Notes: a model not told the origin generated them from the sequence alone. A stretch of DNA of 64,000 nt from Holdemania sp. Marseille-P2844 (GCF_900120005.1 NZ_LT635453.1:248001-312000), one strand, 5' to 3'; positions 45,365 to 53,944 are shown, counted from the first letter of the stretch. Numbers and translations: made by a program.

Positions 45365-46558
45365 ATGGCAATCAATCAACAAATAACCAACGACCTGACC
45401 TGGGTAGGTGTCCAGGATCCGCAGCTGAAGGTATTTGATATCATCATGGAAACGGAATATGGAACGACGTACAACGCGTATATCCTTAAAGGTACAGCGA
45501 AAACGGCGCTGATCGAAACGGTCAAGCTTCCGTTTTTTGATGAGTTTGAAAAGCGTGTTGAAGCGGTGCTGCCAGTCGATCAAATCGACTATTTGATCGT
45601 GAATCACACCGAGCCGGATCATGCCGGTTCGATCGCGAAGTTGTTGGAAGTGAATCCGAATCTGACCATCGTCGGCAGTCCGGCGGCGCTGCAATTCTTA
45701 AAGGAAATCGTCAATCAGGATTTCCGCTCACTGACAGCGGCAGAAGGCATGACGCTGGATCTTGGCAAAAAGACGCTGCGGTTTATCATGGCGCCCAATC
45801 TGCATTGGCCGGATACGATGGTTACATTGGCACAGGAAGATGGGATTTTGTTTACCTGTGATTCGTTTGGCGCACATTATGCGTTTGAAGGGCTGCGCGT
45901 GAGTGAGGTCGAGGATCAAACGGCCTATCAGAGTGCGTTAAAATACTATTATGATCATATTTTAAAGCCATTTCGCCCATTCATGCGGAAAGCGCTGGAC
46001 AAAGTGGCCGGGCTGGATGTGAAGATGATCTGTCCGGGTCATGGACCGGTGCTGGATTGCGGGCTGGAGGAGATTTTAAACCAATATCGTAGGTGGAGCG
46101 CGGAACCGCAGTTGGAAAACAAGCTGATTCTGGCCTATGTCAGCGCTTATGGCTACACGGAACAGCTGGCGCAGGCGATCGCCCGGGGCATTGAAAGTGC
46201 CGGCTGGAAAGCGGAATTGATGGAACTGACGCAGATCCCGGTGACGGAAGTGGTGGAAAAGCTGGAACAGGCCCGGGGATTTCTGTTGGGATCGCCGACG
46301 ATTCTGGCGGAAGCACTGCCGCCGGTCTGGATGCTTCTCTCTTATTTGAATCCGGTCGTGCACGGCGGAAAGTTTGCGGCAGTCTTCGGCAGCTATGGCT
46401 GGAGCGGGGAAGCGTTCGCTCATCTGGAAGAACGGTTAAAACAGCTGCGGATTACGGTCATGCCAGCCTTGAAAGTGCGGTTTAAGCCGTCCATGGCGCA
46501 GCTTGAGGAAGCAGAACAGGCCGGACGGCGCTGGGTGGAACAGATCGCCGGGAAATAA
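45365..46558 (+). CDS. Flavodiiron protein (FprA, A-type flavoprotein)
   Basis: Reduces O2 or NO to water or N2O with electrons from rubredoxin. It has 397 residues: a metallo-beta-lactamase-like di-iron domain (1-245) with HTEPDHAGS, NLHWPDT and CPGHGPVL, then a flavodoxin domain (about 250-395) with the FMN loop SAYGYTEQLA and the GSPT and GSYGWSGEA stretches. The start follows AAGGAGTG. Close to perR and rubrerythrin, it forms part of an oxygen-defence neighbourhood, but its own promoter shows no clear PerR box. Confidence 0.95.
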   Translation: MAINQQITNDLTWVGVQDPQLKVFDIIMETEYGTTYNAYILKGTAKTALIETVKLPFFDEFEKRVEAVLPVDQIDYLIVNHTEPDHAGSIAKLLEVNPNLTIVGSPAALQFLKEIVNQDFRSLTAAEGMTLDLGKKTLRFIMAPNLHWPDTMVTLAQEDGILFTCDSFGAHYAFEGLRVSEVEDQTAYQSALKYYYDHILKPFRPFMRKALDKVAGLDVKMICPGHGPVLDCGLEEILNQYRRWSAEPQLENKLILAYVSAYGYTEQLAQAIARGIESAGWKAELMELTQIPVTEVVEKLEQARGFLLGSPTILAEALPPVWMLLSYLNPVVHGGKFAAVFGSYGWSGEAFAHLEERLKQLRITVMPALKVRFKPSMAQLEEAEQAGRRWVEQIAGK

Positions 46559-46703
46559 ACTGGGTTTATTAAGCAAACGGACTTCCTTTCAATTAAAGAA
46601 GGAGCTGCTTTCTTTCAAATTCATTTCAAGCGCATAATGGGAAGTCACGAAAACAGATGGCTGCCGCTGGGGAGGTTCTTAGTCGAATTTGCATGATGAA
46701 ATG

Positions 46704-46745
46704 GGCAGGATAAACGGTTATACAACGCTTTATCCTGCCTGTTTC
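46704..46745 (+). terminator. Rho-independent terminator
   Basis: GGCAGGATAAA (46704-46714) pairs with TTTATCCTGCC (46729-46739), then TGTTTCTTT. The rest of 46559-46995 has no supported gene; a 110-codon plus frame at 46689 overlaps this hairpin. Confidence 0.8.
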
Positions 46746-47006
46746 TTTGTATGGAAATTCTATTCTTACCCTGAGCCAGGGAAGAATTACTGCGGATACC
46801 GTCTGTTTTTTAATTGTCCTCAATCTTCAGAATCGCAGAGGGACTTTTGCCATAAGGAAAGTTTAAAACGCAGGGGAATGCCGCCGCTAAGAAAACGGTT
46901 CCGTCTGAAATATGATTCTTTTCGCCAGATTACAGGAACTTCCAGAAATCCGGTGAAAGGACGCTTGCTTTTTTTTCACAGTCATGGTAAGCTGATTACG
47001 CTTAAG

Positions 47007-47022
47007 GTTAGATATGGCTAAC
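47007..47022. promoter_or_regulatory. DtxR-like operator 1
   Basis: GTTAG (47007-47011) and CTAAC (47018-47022) with a six-base spacer. This matches the second site in arms and spacing and lies about 105 bases ahead of the siderophore permease start. Confidence 0.6.
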
Positions 47023-47025
47023 TAA

Positions 47026-47067
47026 AAAATAAAAGAATCGATCTGACGTCGACTCTTTTATTTTTCC
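47026..47067. repeat. Hairpin between the two operators
   Basis: AAAAATAAAAGA and TCTTTTATTTTT, with an inner TCGA/TCGA pairing, form a long AT-rich inverted repeat ending in T residues on the plus strand. It may be a terminator or attenuator ahead of the siderophore genes. Confidence 0.6.
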
Positions 47068-47070
47068 ATC

Positions 47071-47092
47071 AATGTTAGATTAAACTAACATT
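47071..47092. promoter_or_regulatory. DtxR-like operator 2
   Basis: AATGTTAG (47071-47078) and CTAACATT (47085-47092) form a perfect eight-base inverted repeat with a six-base spacer, immediately upstream of the ribosome site of the first permease gene. GTTAG/CTAAC arms are typical of iron- or manganese-responsive DtxR-family repressors. Confidence 0.65.
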
Positions 47093-47113
47093 CAACGATG
47101 AAAGGAGAACGTT

Positions 47114-48118
47114 ATGCTTCAACGATTTAAAAGTACGCTGATTCTGACCGCAGTTCTCTTGGGCTGTTCCGGGATTTCGTTATTGATCGGCGCGGCGGAT
47201 TTCGGCGTATCCGACGTGCTGAATGGAAACTGGGAGGCGCTGGAGATTCTGGTTCTTTCCCGCCTGCCGCGGCTGCTGGCGATTTTATGCACTGGCATGG
47301 GCATGAGCGTGGCCGGCTTGATCATGCAGCAGCTGTGCATGAATAAATTTGTTTCCCCCTCGACCGGCGCGACGATTTCCTCCGCTCAGCTGGGAATTCT
47401 GTTCGCTTTTCTGTTCATGCCCGGCTCGACGCTGTGGGTGCGCGCGGGCTTTGCCTTCGTCAGCGCGATTGCGGGAACCTGGATCTTTGTGGCGTTTATC
47501 CAGCGGATTCAGTTCAAGGACGTTGTGATGGTGCCGTTAGTCGGCATTATGTTCGGCAATGTCATCGGCGGAATTACGAACTATCTGGCGTATAAATACG
47601 AAATGACGCAGGCGCTCTCCTCGTGGCTGGTCGGCCACTTCTCCCTGGTGATGAAGGGGCGCTATGAGCTGGTCATTCTGGTTGTGCCGTTAGTTCTGGC
47701 GGCGTTTGTGTTTGCCAACCATTTCAATATCGTCGGCATGGGCAAAGACTTCTCAAAGAACCTCGGCGTGCCCTATAACGCCGTGTTGTTTCTGGGATTG
47801 ACGATCGCCGCGATGATCACCGCCAGCATCGTCGTGGTGGCCGGCAGTATTTCCTATGTTGGACTGATCGTTCCCAATCTGGTCACGATGTTCAAGGGTG
47901 ATAAGCTGCGCGGAACATTAGCCGATACCGCGCTGTTCGGAGCGCTGTTCGTGCTGGTCTGCGACATGCTCGGCCGGATCGTGATCGCTCCGTATGAACT
48001 GCCGATCGAGCTGATCGTCGGGATTTTGGGCAGCCTGATCTTCATCGGCCTGCTTTGGATGCGGCTTAACGGAAAAGCCCGTATCGTCAGAAAACCGGAA
48101 GGAGGCTGCAGAGGATGA
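47114..48118 (+). CDS. Siderophore ABC transporter permease 1 (FecCD family)
   Basis: A 334-residue FecCD-type permease with about nine to ten helices. Typical stretches: LSRLPRLLAILCTGMGMSVAGLIMQQL, written here as LSRLPRLLAIL and AGLIMQQL, plus the ATPase-contact loop near GSISYVGLIVPNLV. First of four genes in the order permease, permease, ATPase, binding protein, the same as B. subtilis YclNOPQ (petrobactin uptake). The start follows AAAGGAG. Two DtxR-like operators lie upstream. Confidence 0.9.
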   Translation: MLQRFKSTLILTAVLLGCSGISLLIGAADFGVSDVLNGNWEALEILVLSRLPRLLAILCTGMGMSVAGLIMQQLCMNKFVSPSTGATISSAQLGILFAFLFMPGSTLWVRAGFAFVSAIAGTWIFVAFIQRIQFKDVVMVPLVGIMFGNVIGGITNYLAYKYEMTQALSSWLVGHFSLVMKGRYELVILVVPLVLAAFVFANHFNIVGMGKDFSKNLGVPYNAVLFLGLTIAAMITASIVVVAGSISYVGLIVPNLVTMFKGDKLRGTLADTALFGALFVLVCDMLGRIVIAPYELPIELIVGILGSLIFIGLLWMRLNGKARIVRKPEGGCRG

Positions 48119-49083
48119 AGCGCTGTGATGCCAATCATTTTAAAGCGGCGGTTCTGATCACGCTGGCTATTCTGGCGGTGATCGGCTATCTGACGCTCAA
48201 CGTCAATCCGAAATATGTCGAATTCGCAATGCGCCTGCGCGTGCCGAAATTATCAGTTATGCTCGTGACAGCCTTCTGTATCGGCGGCGCGTCGATCGTC
48301 TTCCAGACATTGATTCAAAACACGATTGTGACCCCCTGCCTGCTGGGGATGAATTCGTTGTACGCCCTGATCCATACCGCAGTGGTGTTCTTTCTTGGCT
48401 CCGGCAGTCTGATCGCCCGCCATCCGCAGCTTTCGTTTCTTGTCGATCTGACGATCATGGGGGCAGCCGCGATCCTGATTTACGGGACGTTGTTTAAGAA
48501 GATGAAGCATCAGATTCTCTATGTGCTGCTGGCGGGCACGGTCATGTCGACGTTGTTCTCCAGCATGCAGACGACGCTGACCCGGATCATGGATCCCAAC
48601 GAATACGACGCGCTGTTAAGCTCGCTGGTCGCCAGCTTTTCCAACGTCAATTCCAGTCTGTTGGCGATCTCAGCCGTGCTGATCGGCTTGGTGATCTTCG
48701 CGCTGCGGAAGGAGCTGAAGCTGCTCGATGTGATCGCGCTGGGGAAGAATCAGGCGATAAATCTGGGCGCGGATGTGGACAAAACGATCCGCCGGTTATT
48801 GCTGGGCGTAACGGTGCTGATCGCGATCGCCACGGCGCTGGTCGGTCCGATTTCCTTTCTGGGCCTGATCATCGCGAATCTGTCGCGGCAGCTGTTTAAG
48901 ACATACAGGCATACCTGGCTGATTTTTGGCGCGGCTGTGCTGGGGATGATCATTCTGGTCGGCGGACAGCTGATCGTCGAGCATGGTTTTTCTTACAGCA
49001 TGCCGGTCAGCGTGTTCATCACGATCGGCGGCGGTTTGTATTTTTTGATTCTGTTATTTGGAAAAGGGAGGCAGCGGGCATGA
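48115..49083 (+). CDS. Siderophore ABC transporter permease 2 (FecCD family)
   Basis: A 322-residue FecCD-type permease, the likely heterodimer partner of the preceding one. Helical layout is similar, with RLRVPKLSVMLVTAFCIGG at the start and the coupling loop near GPISFLGLIIANLSRQ. It overlaps permease 1 by four bases and the ATPase gene by four bases. Confidence 0.9.
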   Translation: MKRCDANHFKAAVLITLAILAVIGYLTLNVNPKYVEFAMRLRVPKLSVMLVTAFCIGGASIVFQTLIQNTIVTPCLLGMNSLYALIHTAVVFFLGSGSLIARHPQLSFLVDLTIMGAAAILIYGTLFKKMKHQILYVLLAGTVMSTLFSSMQTTLTRIMDPNEYDALLSSLVASFSNVNSSLLAISAVLIGLVIFALRKELKLLDVIALGKNQAINLGADVDKTIRRLLLGVTVLIAIATALVGPISFLGLIIANLSRQLFKTYRHTWLIFGAAVLGMIILVGGQLIVEHGFSYSMPVSVFITIGGGLYFLILLFGKGRQRA

Positions 49084-49832
49084 TTATTAAACAACTGACA
49101 AAGCACTATGGCGCAAAACGGGTCGTCGACGAGGTGAGCTTCGAAATTCCCAAGGGCAAGGTCCTGTCCCTGATCGGTCCCAACGGCGCGGGCAAGTCGA
49201 CGGTCATGGGGATGATTTCCCGGCTGGTCGCTAAAGATGCGGGACTGGTGCAGTTTGAAGGAAAGGATCTGGCGAAGTGGAACAGCCGCGACCTGTCCAA
49301 ACGGCTGGCGATCCTGACGCAGTCCAACAACATTCAGATGAAGCTCACGGTGCGCGAACTGGTCAGCTTCGGCCGTTTCCCTTATTGTCAGGGGCGGCTG
49401 CAGGAAGAAGACCGGCGGAAAGTGGATGAAGCGCTGGCCTACATGGAGCTGGAAGCGATCGCTGATCAATTTATCGACGAGCTGTCCGGCGGGCAGCGGC
49501 AGCGGGCAATGATCGCGATGGTGATCGCTCAGGATACGGATTATATTCTGTTGGACGAACCGACGAATAACCTCGATATCTACCACGCGTCAAACATGAT
49601 GAAAATCGTACGCCGGCTGTGCGATGAATTGGGAAAAACGGTGATTCTGGTTCTGCATGAAATCAACTACGCGGCGTTCTACTCGGATTATATCTGCGCG
49701 TTTGTCGGCGGTAAGGTAGCACGATTCGGGACTGTTGAGGACGTGATCACCAAGGAAAACCTTTCGGCGATCTACGGCGTGAATTTCGAGATTCAACAGG
49801 TCGCGGGCCGGCCGCTGTCGATCTATTATTAA
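49080..49832 (+). CDS. Siderophore ABC transporter ATPase
   Basis: A 250-residue ABC ATPase that powers the importer. Walker A is GPNGAGKST, the Q-loop is near LTQSNN, the signature is LSGGQRQRA, Walker B is YILLDEPTNNLD and the H-loop is VLHEINYA. It closely fits the YclP/FepC group. Overlaps permease 2 by four bases; the binding-protein gene follows after 140 bases. Confidence 0.94.
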   Translation: MIIKQLTKHYGAKRVVDEVSFEIPKGKVLSLIGPNGAGKSTVMGMISRLVAKDAGLVQFEGKDLAKWNSRDLSKRLAILTQSNNIQMKLTVRELVSFGRFPYCQGRLQEEDRRKVDEALAYMELEAIADQFIDELSGGQRQRAMIAMVIAQDTDYILLDEPTNNLDIYHASNMMKIVRRLCDELGKTVILVLHEINYAAFYSDYICAFVGGKVARFGTVEDVITKENLSAIYGVNFEIQQVAGRPLSIYY

Positions 49833-49972
49833 TAGGTTTCTAAAATTTGAAAAAAGGCGAGAGAGAAATTTCAGCTGAATCGGAAAGGAAAGTCAGTTTG
49901 AATGATGTGAATCACAGGTTTTCCCGCAACAAATCATAGTTCACAAAGGAAAAACAAAAAGGAGAAAAGAAT

Positions 49973-50935
49973 ATGAAGAAATTAACGGGTTTCATGGTCG
50001 TCGGCTTGTTGATGCTGAGCGCCTGCACCGCAAAACCGCAGAAGGAGGAGCAGCCGAATCAACAACCAGTTGCGACGATGACGATCACCACACTCAACGG
50101 AAATCAGGAAAAAGGTCCGCTGGAAGTCCCGGTCGATCCGCAGCGGATCGCAATTCTGGACATGGCGGCGCTGGATATGCTGGACAGCTGGGGATTGGGC
50201 AACCGCGTCGTCGGCATGCCGAAATCCTCAACGGTCGATTATCTGAAAGCATATAATGAAAATAAAGCGATCGTAAATCTGGGGACGCTGAAAGAAGTCG
50301 ATATGGAAGCGCTGATGGCCAGCGAACCGGATGTGATTTTCATCGGCGGCCGGCTGAGCGCGCAGTACGACGCGTTGTCTGAGATCGCTCCGGTTGTGTA
50401 TCTGAGCACCGATGCCGAGCTGGGCATAGTGGAAAGCGTGAAGCAGAACGCCATGACTATCGCTTCTTTATTTAATATGGAAGACAAAGCGAAGGAACAG
50501 CTGGCTGGTTTCGACAGCCGAATTGAAACGCTGCGTCAGGCGGCCAAAGGCAAAACCGCGGTGATCGGCATGGTGACCTCCAGCAACTTCAATACCCTTG
50601 GCAACGGCAGCCGCTGCTCGCTGATTGGCAATGAAATCGGCTTTATCAATCTGGCGAACGATGTGGATTCCACCCATGGCAACGAATCGTCGATGGAATT
50701 GTTAGTCAAGCTGAATCCGGAATATCTCTTCGTGCTCGACCGTGATTCCGCGATCAATACCGAAGGGGCGAAGCTGGCGGAGGAAGTCATGAACAATGAA
50801 CTGACCGCCAGGACGCTGGCCGCGCAGAACGGTAATATCGTCTACCTCACGCCGACGGTCTGGTATCTGGCAGAAGGCGGGATTACCGCGTTAGACGTGA
50901 TGCTTCAGGATCTGGAAGCGGCGTTATTGAAATAA
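49973..50935 (+). CDS. Siderophore-binding lipoprotein
   Basis: A 320-residue extracellular binding protein with a lipoprotein signal ending in LSAC, then an iron-siderophore binding (periplasmic-binding class III) fold: RIAILDMAALDMLDSWGLG, the helix-linked halves around 170-190, and PTVWYLAEGG near the end. It delivers a ferric siderophore, possibly a catecholate, to the two permeases. It is separated from the ATPase gene by 140 bases holding an own ribosome site (AAGGAG); a terminator follows. Confidence 0.92.
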   Translation: MKKLTGFMVVGLLMLSACTAKPQKEEQPNQQPVATMTITTLNGNQEKGPLEVPVDPQRIAILDMAALDMLDSWGLGNRVVGMPKSSTVDYLKAYNENKAIVNLGTLKEVDMEALMASEPDVIFIGGRLSAQYDALSEIAPVVYLSTDAELGIVESVKQNAMTIASLFNMEDKAKEQLAGFDSRIETLRQAAKGKTAVIGMVTSSNFNTLGNGSRCSLIGNEIGFINLANDVDSTHGNESSMELLVKLNPEYLFVLDRDSAINTEGAKLAEEVMNNELTARTLAAQNGNIVYLTPTVWYLAEGGITALDVMLQDLEAALLK

Positions 50936-50942
50936 ACAAAGC

Positions 50943-50996
50943 AAAAAGGATGAAGGTGACTTCCCTCAATGAGAAGTGCATGTTCATCCTTTTTTG
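50943..50996. terminator. Bidirectional terminator
   Basis: AAAAAGGATGAA (50943-50954) pairs with TTCATCCTTTTT (50983-50994), serving the siderophore operon and the convergent binding-protein gene. Confidence 0.88.
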
Positions 50997-51043
50997 TGAA
51001 AAGATTGGGAGGGAGTGTGAAGCAGGGAGAGAGAATCGGGATG

Positions 51044-52672
51044 TTATTGCAGCGTGACGTAGCCGTAATACGGTGTGGTTCCTTTCTTCGTGGCATTCTG
51101 GACTTTCTCACTCTTGAGGATCGGTGTGTTATAGCTGAACAGCGGAATGATATAGGCCTGCTGCTCAATCAGGTATTCTTCAGCCGCATGCAGTGCATTC
51201 ATATACTCCGTATGATCCACAATCTTCGCAGCGTCCTCAATCATCTGATCATAAGCGGGATCCTCGACCGCAGGAACGACTTGTTGTCCAATAGTCCACA
51301 AGGTCAAAAACTGGGATGGATCATCGCTGGCGGTGTAGCCGTACCGGGAGAGTTCAAAGTCGCCGTTGTCGATCTGATTATAGAAGACGCCGGATTCCAC
51401 AACCTCCAGTTCGCAGTCGATTCCGATATTTTTCCACATCGCTTCCAAAATCTGCGCAACGTCGGCGTGGATGAAGGAAGAAGAATATTTGTATTTGATT
51501 TTTAACGAATGGGCTTCGTCATAACCGGCTTCTTTCAGCAGCGTCTTCGCCTGTTCCGGGTCATACGCCTGCAGAGTCCCTTTCGCGTCGGCTTCCTTCC
51601 GGAAATCCCCATCTGCGCCGTTAAGTCCGGATGGGACATAGCCGCCTAATGCCTGATAGTATTCCTCAGGGCCCAGGGTGGAAGCCAGAGCTTTTTTGTC
51701 GATGGCAAGGGCCAGTGCTTTCCGGACCCGGCTGTCTTTCAGGCTTTCCGGAGCGGTAGAACCAGAGTTTATTGCGATGAAGTAGGAGGTTGGAGACGGA
51801 ATATTCCAGACTTCGTTCTGGTTTGGATAATTGACGCCAACATCAACCGGAACGTTTAACGCGACATCAACTTCGCCATTTTTATAAGCGAGCGACTGGG
51901 CGTCGCTGTCCGGCATGACCAGAAATGTAATCTGATCCAGCGTGATTTCATCAGCTTTGTAATAGCTGTCATTTTTGACGATGACGGCTTTTTCGTTCTC
52001 ATTGCATTCCGCCAGCTGGTAAGCGCCGATGCTTGGATAACCGGGTTTTAATGCCCATGTGGAATCGTGCGCATCCGCAAAATCTGGTCTTAACGGCGCA
52101 AAGACGTTGCCAGTTAACAGATTCAGGAAAAAGGCGCAGGGTTGTTTCAGAGTTAAAACCAGCGTAGACTCATCCGGCGTCTGGACTCCGTCAATTTCGA
52201 TCGTTTCCGCGTCCAGATCGGTATTTGCCGCAATTTCTTCCGCGCCTTTTAAATAGGTGGTCAGATTGTAAATCGTCAGGGAGTTTTCCGCGCCATAGGT
52301 CAGGTTGCGCAGGATGGCATATTTAAAATCCTGTGAAGTCAGAGCTTTTCCATCACTCCAGGTCAGCCCTTCCTTGATTTTTATAGTATAGGTCAGACCA
52401 TCGTCGCTTACGGTGCAGTTCTCGGCAAGCTCAGGAATGACGTTGCCATTTTCATCCTTGGTCATCAGACTGGAAAGGGTATGGGCAAGAATGTAATTGT
52501 TGACAGTCTCTGTATTGAAACCGGGGTCGAGCGTTGTGATCTGGCCTCCAACCGCGACGACAATGGAATTTTGTTTTGTTTCCGGTTCTGGTGAAGAAAC
52601 ATTAGCGTTGGAAGAACAGGCGGTGTTCAGGATGAATAAGCCTGCGCAGAGAAGCATATTTAATTTTTTCAT
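51044..52672 (-). CDS. Oligopeptide-type ABC substrate-binding lipoprotein (orphan)
   Basis: A 542-residue extracellular binding protein of the OppA/DppA family (SBP_bac_5). The lipoprotein signal ends in NTAC. Family features: TLDPGFNTETVN near the start, GLTWSDGKALTSQDFKYA, and KDSRVRKALALAIDK. No permease or ATPase gene is beside it, so it must use a transporter encoded elsewhere. The ATG follows AAGAAAGGA. It is preceded by a T-box leader, so its expression should rise when an amino acid runs short, and by an upstream frame that overlaps its start. Confidence 0.92.
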   Translation of the reverse strand: MKKLNMLLCAGLFILNTACSSNANVSSPEPETKQNSIVVAVGGQITTLDPGFNTETVNNYILAHTLSSLMTKDENGNVIPELAENCTVSDDGLTYTIKIKEGLTWSDGKALTSQDFKYAILRNLTYGAENSLTIYNLTTYLKGAEEIAANTDLDAETIEIDGVQTPDESTLVLTLKQPCAFFLNLLTGNVFAPLRPDFADAHDSTWALKPGYPSIGAYQLAECNENEKAVIVKNDSYYKADEITLDQITFLVMPDSDAQSLAYKNGEVDVALNVPVDVGVNYPNQNEVWNIPSPTSYFIAINSGSTAPESLKDSRVRKALALAIDKKALASTLGPEEYYQALGGYVPSGLNGADGDFRKEADAKGTLQAYDPEQAKTLLKEAGYDEAHSLKIKYKYSSSFIHADVAQILEAMWKNIGIDCELEVVESGVFYNQIDNGDFELSRYGYTASDDPSQFLTLWTIGQQVVPAVEDPAYDQMIEDAAKIVDHTEYMNALHAAEEYLIEQQAYIIPLFSYNTPILKSEKVQNATKKGTTPYYGYVTLQ

Positions 52673-52793
52673 GGTTATTTTCCTTTCTTAGATGAGTTTC
52701 GTTAAAGATGCAGAAACATCGTCGATAACGTTTCCTGGAATGTTGGATTTCTGATTTCTGTTTATGAATTGATATGTTTACAGCGGGAATCAT
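52602..52793 (-). CDS. Possible upstream ORF in the T-box leader
   Basis: A 63-codon frame starting at ATG 52793, eight bases after GGAG, between the T-box terminator and the binding-protein start, and running past that start in another frame by about 70 bases. The peptide is basic, with several Cys, and matches nothing known. It may modulate translation of the binding protein, or be chance. Confidence 0.3.
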   Translation of the reverse strand: MIPAVNISIHKQKSEIQHSRKRYRRCFCIFNETHLRKENNHEKIKYASLRRLIHPEHRLFFQR

Positions 52794-52827
52794 CAACATC
52801 ACTCCTTTCCAGAATCCTGAGGGAAAA

Positions 52828-53057
52828 TAAAAATCGTCCCCAGCCTATGCTAGAGACGATGGATTCGCGGTGCCACTCTAATTGCCGGTTTATTCCGGCC
52901 TCCTCAAATCCTTAACGCGGATATTCGGACTTTCCTACTGAATTCAGAAAGTCATCTCCCAGATGCGTTTTCATTGGAAACGTGCCGCTGACCTTCCACT
53001 CTGTATCAGCTCGCTGATGGATTTTTCCAATTACTTTTTCTGTTCATTGATTTTATG
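52828..53057 (-). promoter_or_regulatory. T-box leader (tRNA-sensing riboswitch)
   Basis: Read on the minus strand. The conserved T-box AGAGTGGCACCGCG lies at 52866-52879. Stem I carries AGTA (53032-53035) opposite GAA, the AGCGAG and GTGGAAG loop motifs (53010-53015 and 52993-52999), and stem III GACTTTC/GAAAGTC. The terminator (52828-52860) has ATCGTC/GACGAT arms and a U tract. The codon after GAA in the specifier loop is AAC (52967-52969), suggesting asparagine, but neighbouring frames are not excluded. Uncharged tRNA would favour readthrough into the peptide-binding lipoprotein gene. Confidence 0.9.
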
Positions 53058-53063
53058 GTTCTT

Positions 53064-53092
53064 AGTTTAAACGAGAAATGAAAAGATGTCAA
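53064..53092 (-). promoter_or_regulatory. Promoter of the T-box transcript
   Basis: On the minus strand TTGACA (53087-53092) and TAAACT (53064-53069) are 17 bases apart, and transcription would start near 53057. Confidence 0.75.
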
Positions 53093-53223
53093 TGCTAGAA
53101 TGATTATATTTTCATAAAATAAGAAATATTTTTCATGCGGAAAAGAAAGAGAAATTCATACTCTTTATTTTATTCCGGTCTCGTTTTGCTGACTATCAAA
53201 TTTCTAAAAGCAGACAAAGAAAA

Positions 53224-53245
53224 ATGAGGAGTAGTTCATCCTCAT
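53224..53245 (-). terminator. Rho-independent terminator (minus strand)
   Basis: ATGAGGA and TCCTCAT pair, then TTTTTC on the minus strand. It ends the small lipoprotein gene. Confidence 0.75.
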
Positions 53246-53270
53246 CTGTTCGTAAGTAAAGTTCTTCGGA

Positions 53271-53663
53271 TCAGTTTGCTTTTTCAACTTTGACGGTAGT
53301 AAATTCAGTATCGCCGGTGACGCTGAGTTCGCCTGTGTAGGTGACTGTTACCTGATCACCATCTTTGATACCCTCCATTTTGAAATTTTCATCAATCGGG
53401 AAAACATAGGCGTCTTTTCCATCATCCAGAATAAACATGACATTTTTGATATCGCTGATTTTTCCGGTGATGGTTTTTTCTTCACCTTGTTTCGCTTCGG
53501 GAGCCATTGTCGGTTCTGTGGTTTCCGGCTTATCCGCCGGCGTTGCCTCCGGCATACTGGACGTTGCTTCCGGTGTCGGCGTTGTTTTGTCTTCCTTGGA
53601 TTGGCAAGCGGCAGCCCCGAATAACAGACCTGCGGCTAAGATGATCATCACTATCTTTTTCAT
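53271..53663 (-). CDS. Small lipoprotein with OB-like domain
   Basis: A 130-residue exported lipoprotein. The signal ends in AAAC; a Thr/Pro/Glu-rich linker (about 28-55) joins a small beta domain beginning KTITGKISDIKNVMFIL, which looks like an OB or YgiW-type fold. The ATG at 53663 follows GGAGG at seven bases; an ATG at 53678 precedes that site and is rejected. Function unknown. It is the last intact gene before the mobile element. Confidence 0.75.
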   Translation of the reverse strand: MKKIVMIILAAGLLFGAAACQSKEDKTTPTPEATSSMPEATPADKPETTEPTMAPEAKQGEEKTITGKISDIKNVMFILDDGKDAYVFPIDENFKMEGIKDGDQVTVTYTGELSVTGDTEFTTVKVEKAN

Positions 53664-53767
53664 TTCTTTATCCTCCATGTATCCTTTTGGGTGATACTAT
53701 AAGATTAGAGAAATTGAAAAAGGAAAAAATTGAAGGAAGCAGGAAATGTCATGAATTTGTCATAATT

Positions 53768-53894
53768 TTATTCGCTGTATTCGACAGGCTTCCAATTATT
53801 AGCCTGCATTTGAGTCCAAATATCATCCCAAGTACTGTTCATTACTTGAATATTTGCTGATGTGTGATAAAGAAGTAGTAGAAGTGTAAAAAAT
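53768..53894 (-). pseudogene. Possible 3' remnant of a host gene cut by the element
   Basis: On the minus strand a frame without a clear start ends with MNSTWDDIWTQMQANNW and a short tail, stopping at 53768. It is open leftward from the element's terminal hairpin; the protein-like composition (Trp-rich) suggests the C-terminus of a real protein whose remainder may lie past the right end of the element. Family not recognised. Confidence 0.35.
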
Positions 53895-53901
53895 TTTGCC
53901 G

Positions 53902-53934
53902 TTCCTATCCGGCGTTTGCGCATTGCGCCGGATA
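53902..53934. repeat. Terminal hairpin at the element's left end
   Basis: CCTATCCGGCG (53902-53912) and CGCCGGATAGG (53924-53934) are perfect inverted copies. The preceding TGCCGTTCCTATC (53895-53907) recurs at 57644-57656 inside the element. It lies just behind the recombinase gene, where the attachment site of such elements is expected; it may also act as its terminator. Confidence 0.6.
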
Positions 53935-53944
53935 GGTCGGGCGG

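Noticed and set aside
46689-47021. A 110-codon plus-strand frame before the siderophore operon
   Set aside because: It runs through a strong terminator and into operator 1, has no ribosome site and no family likeness.
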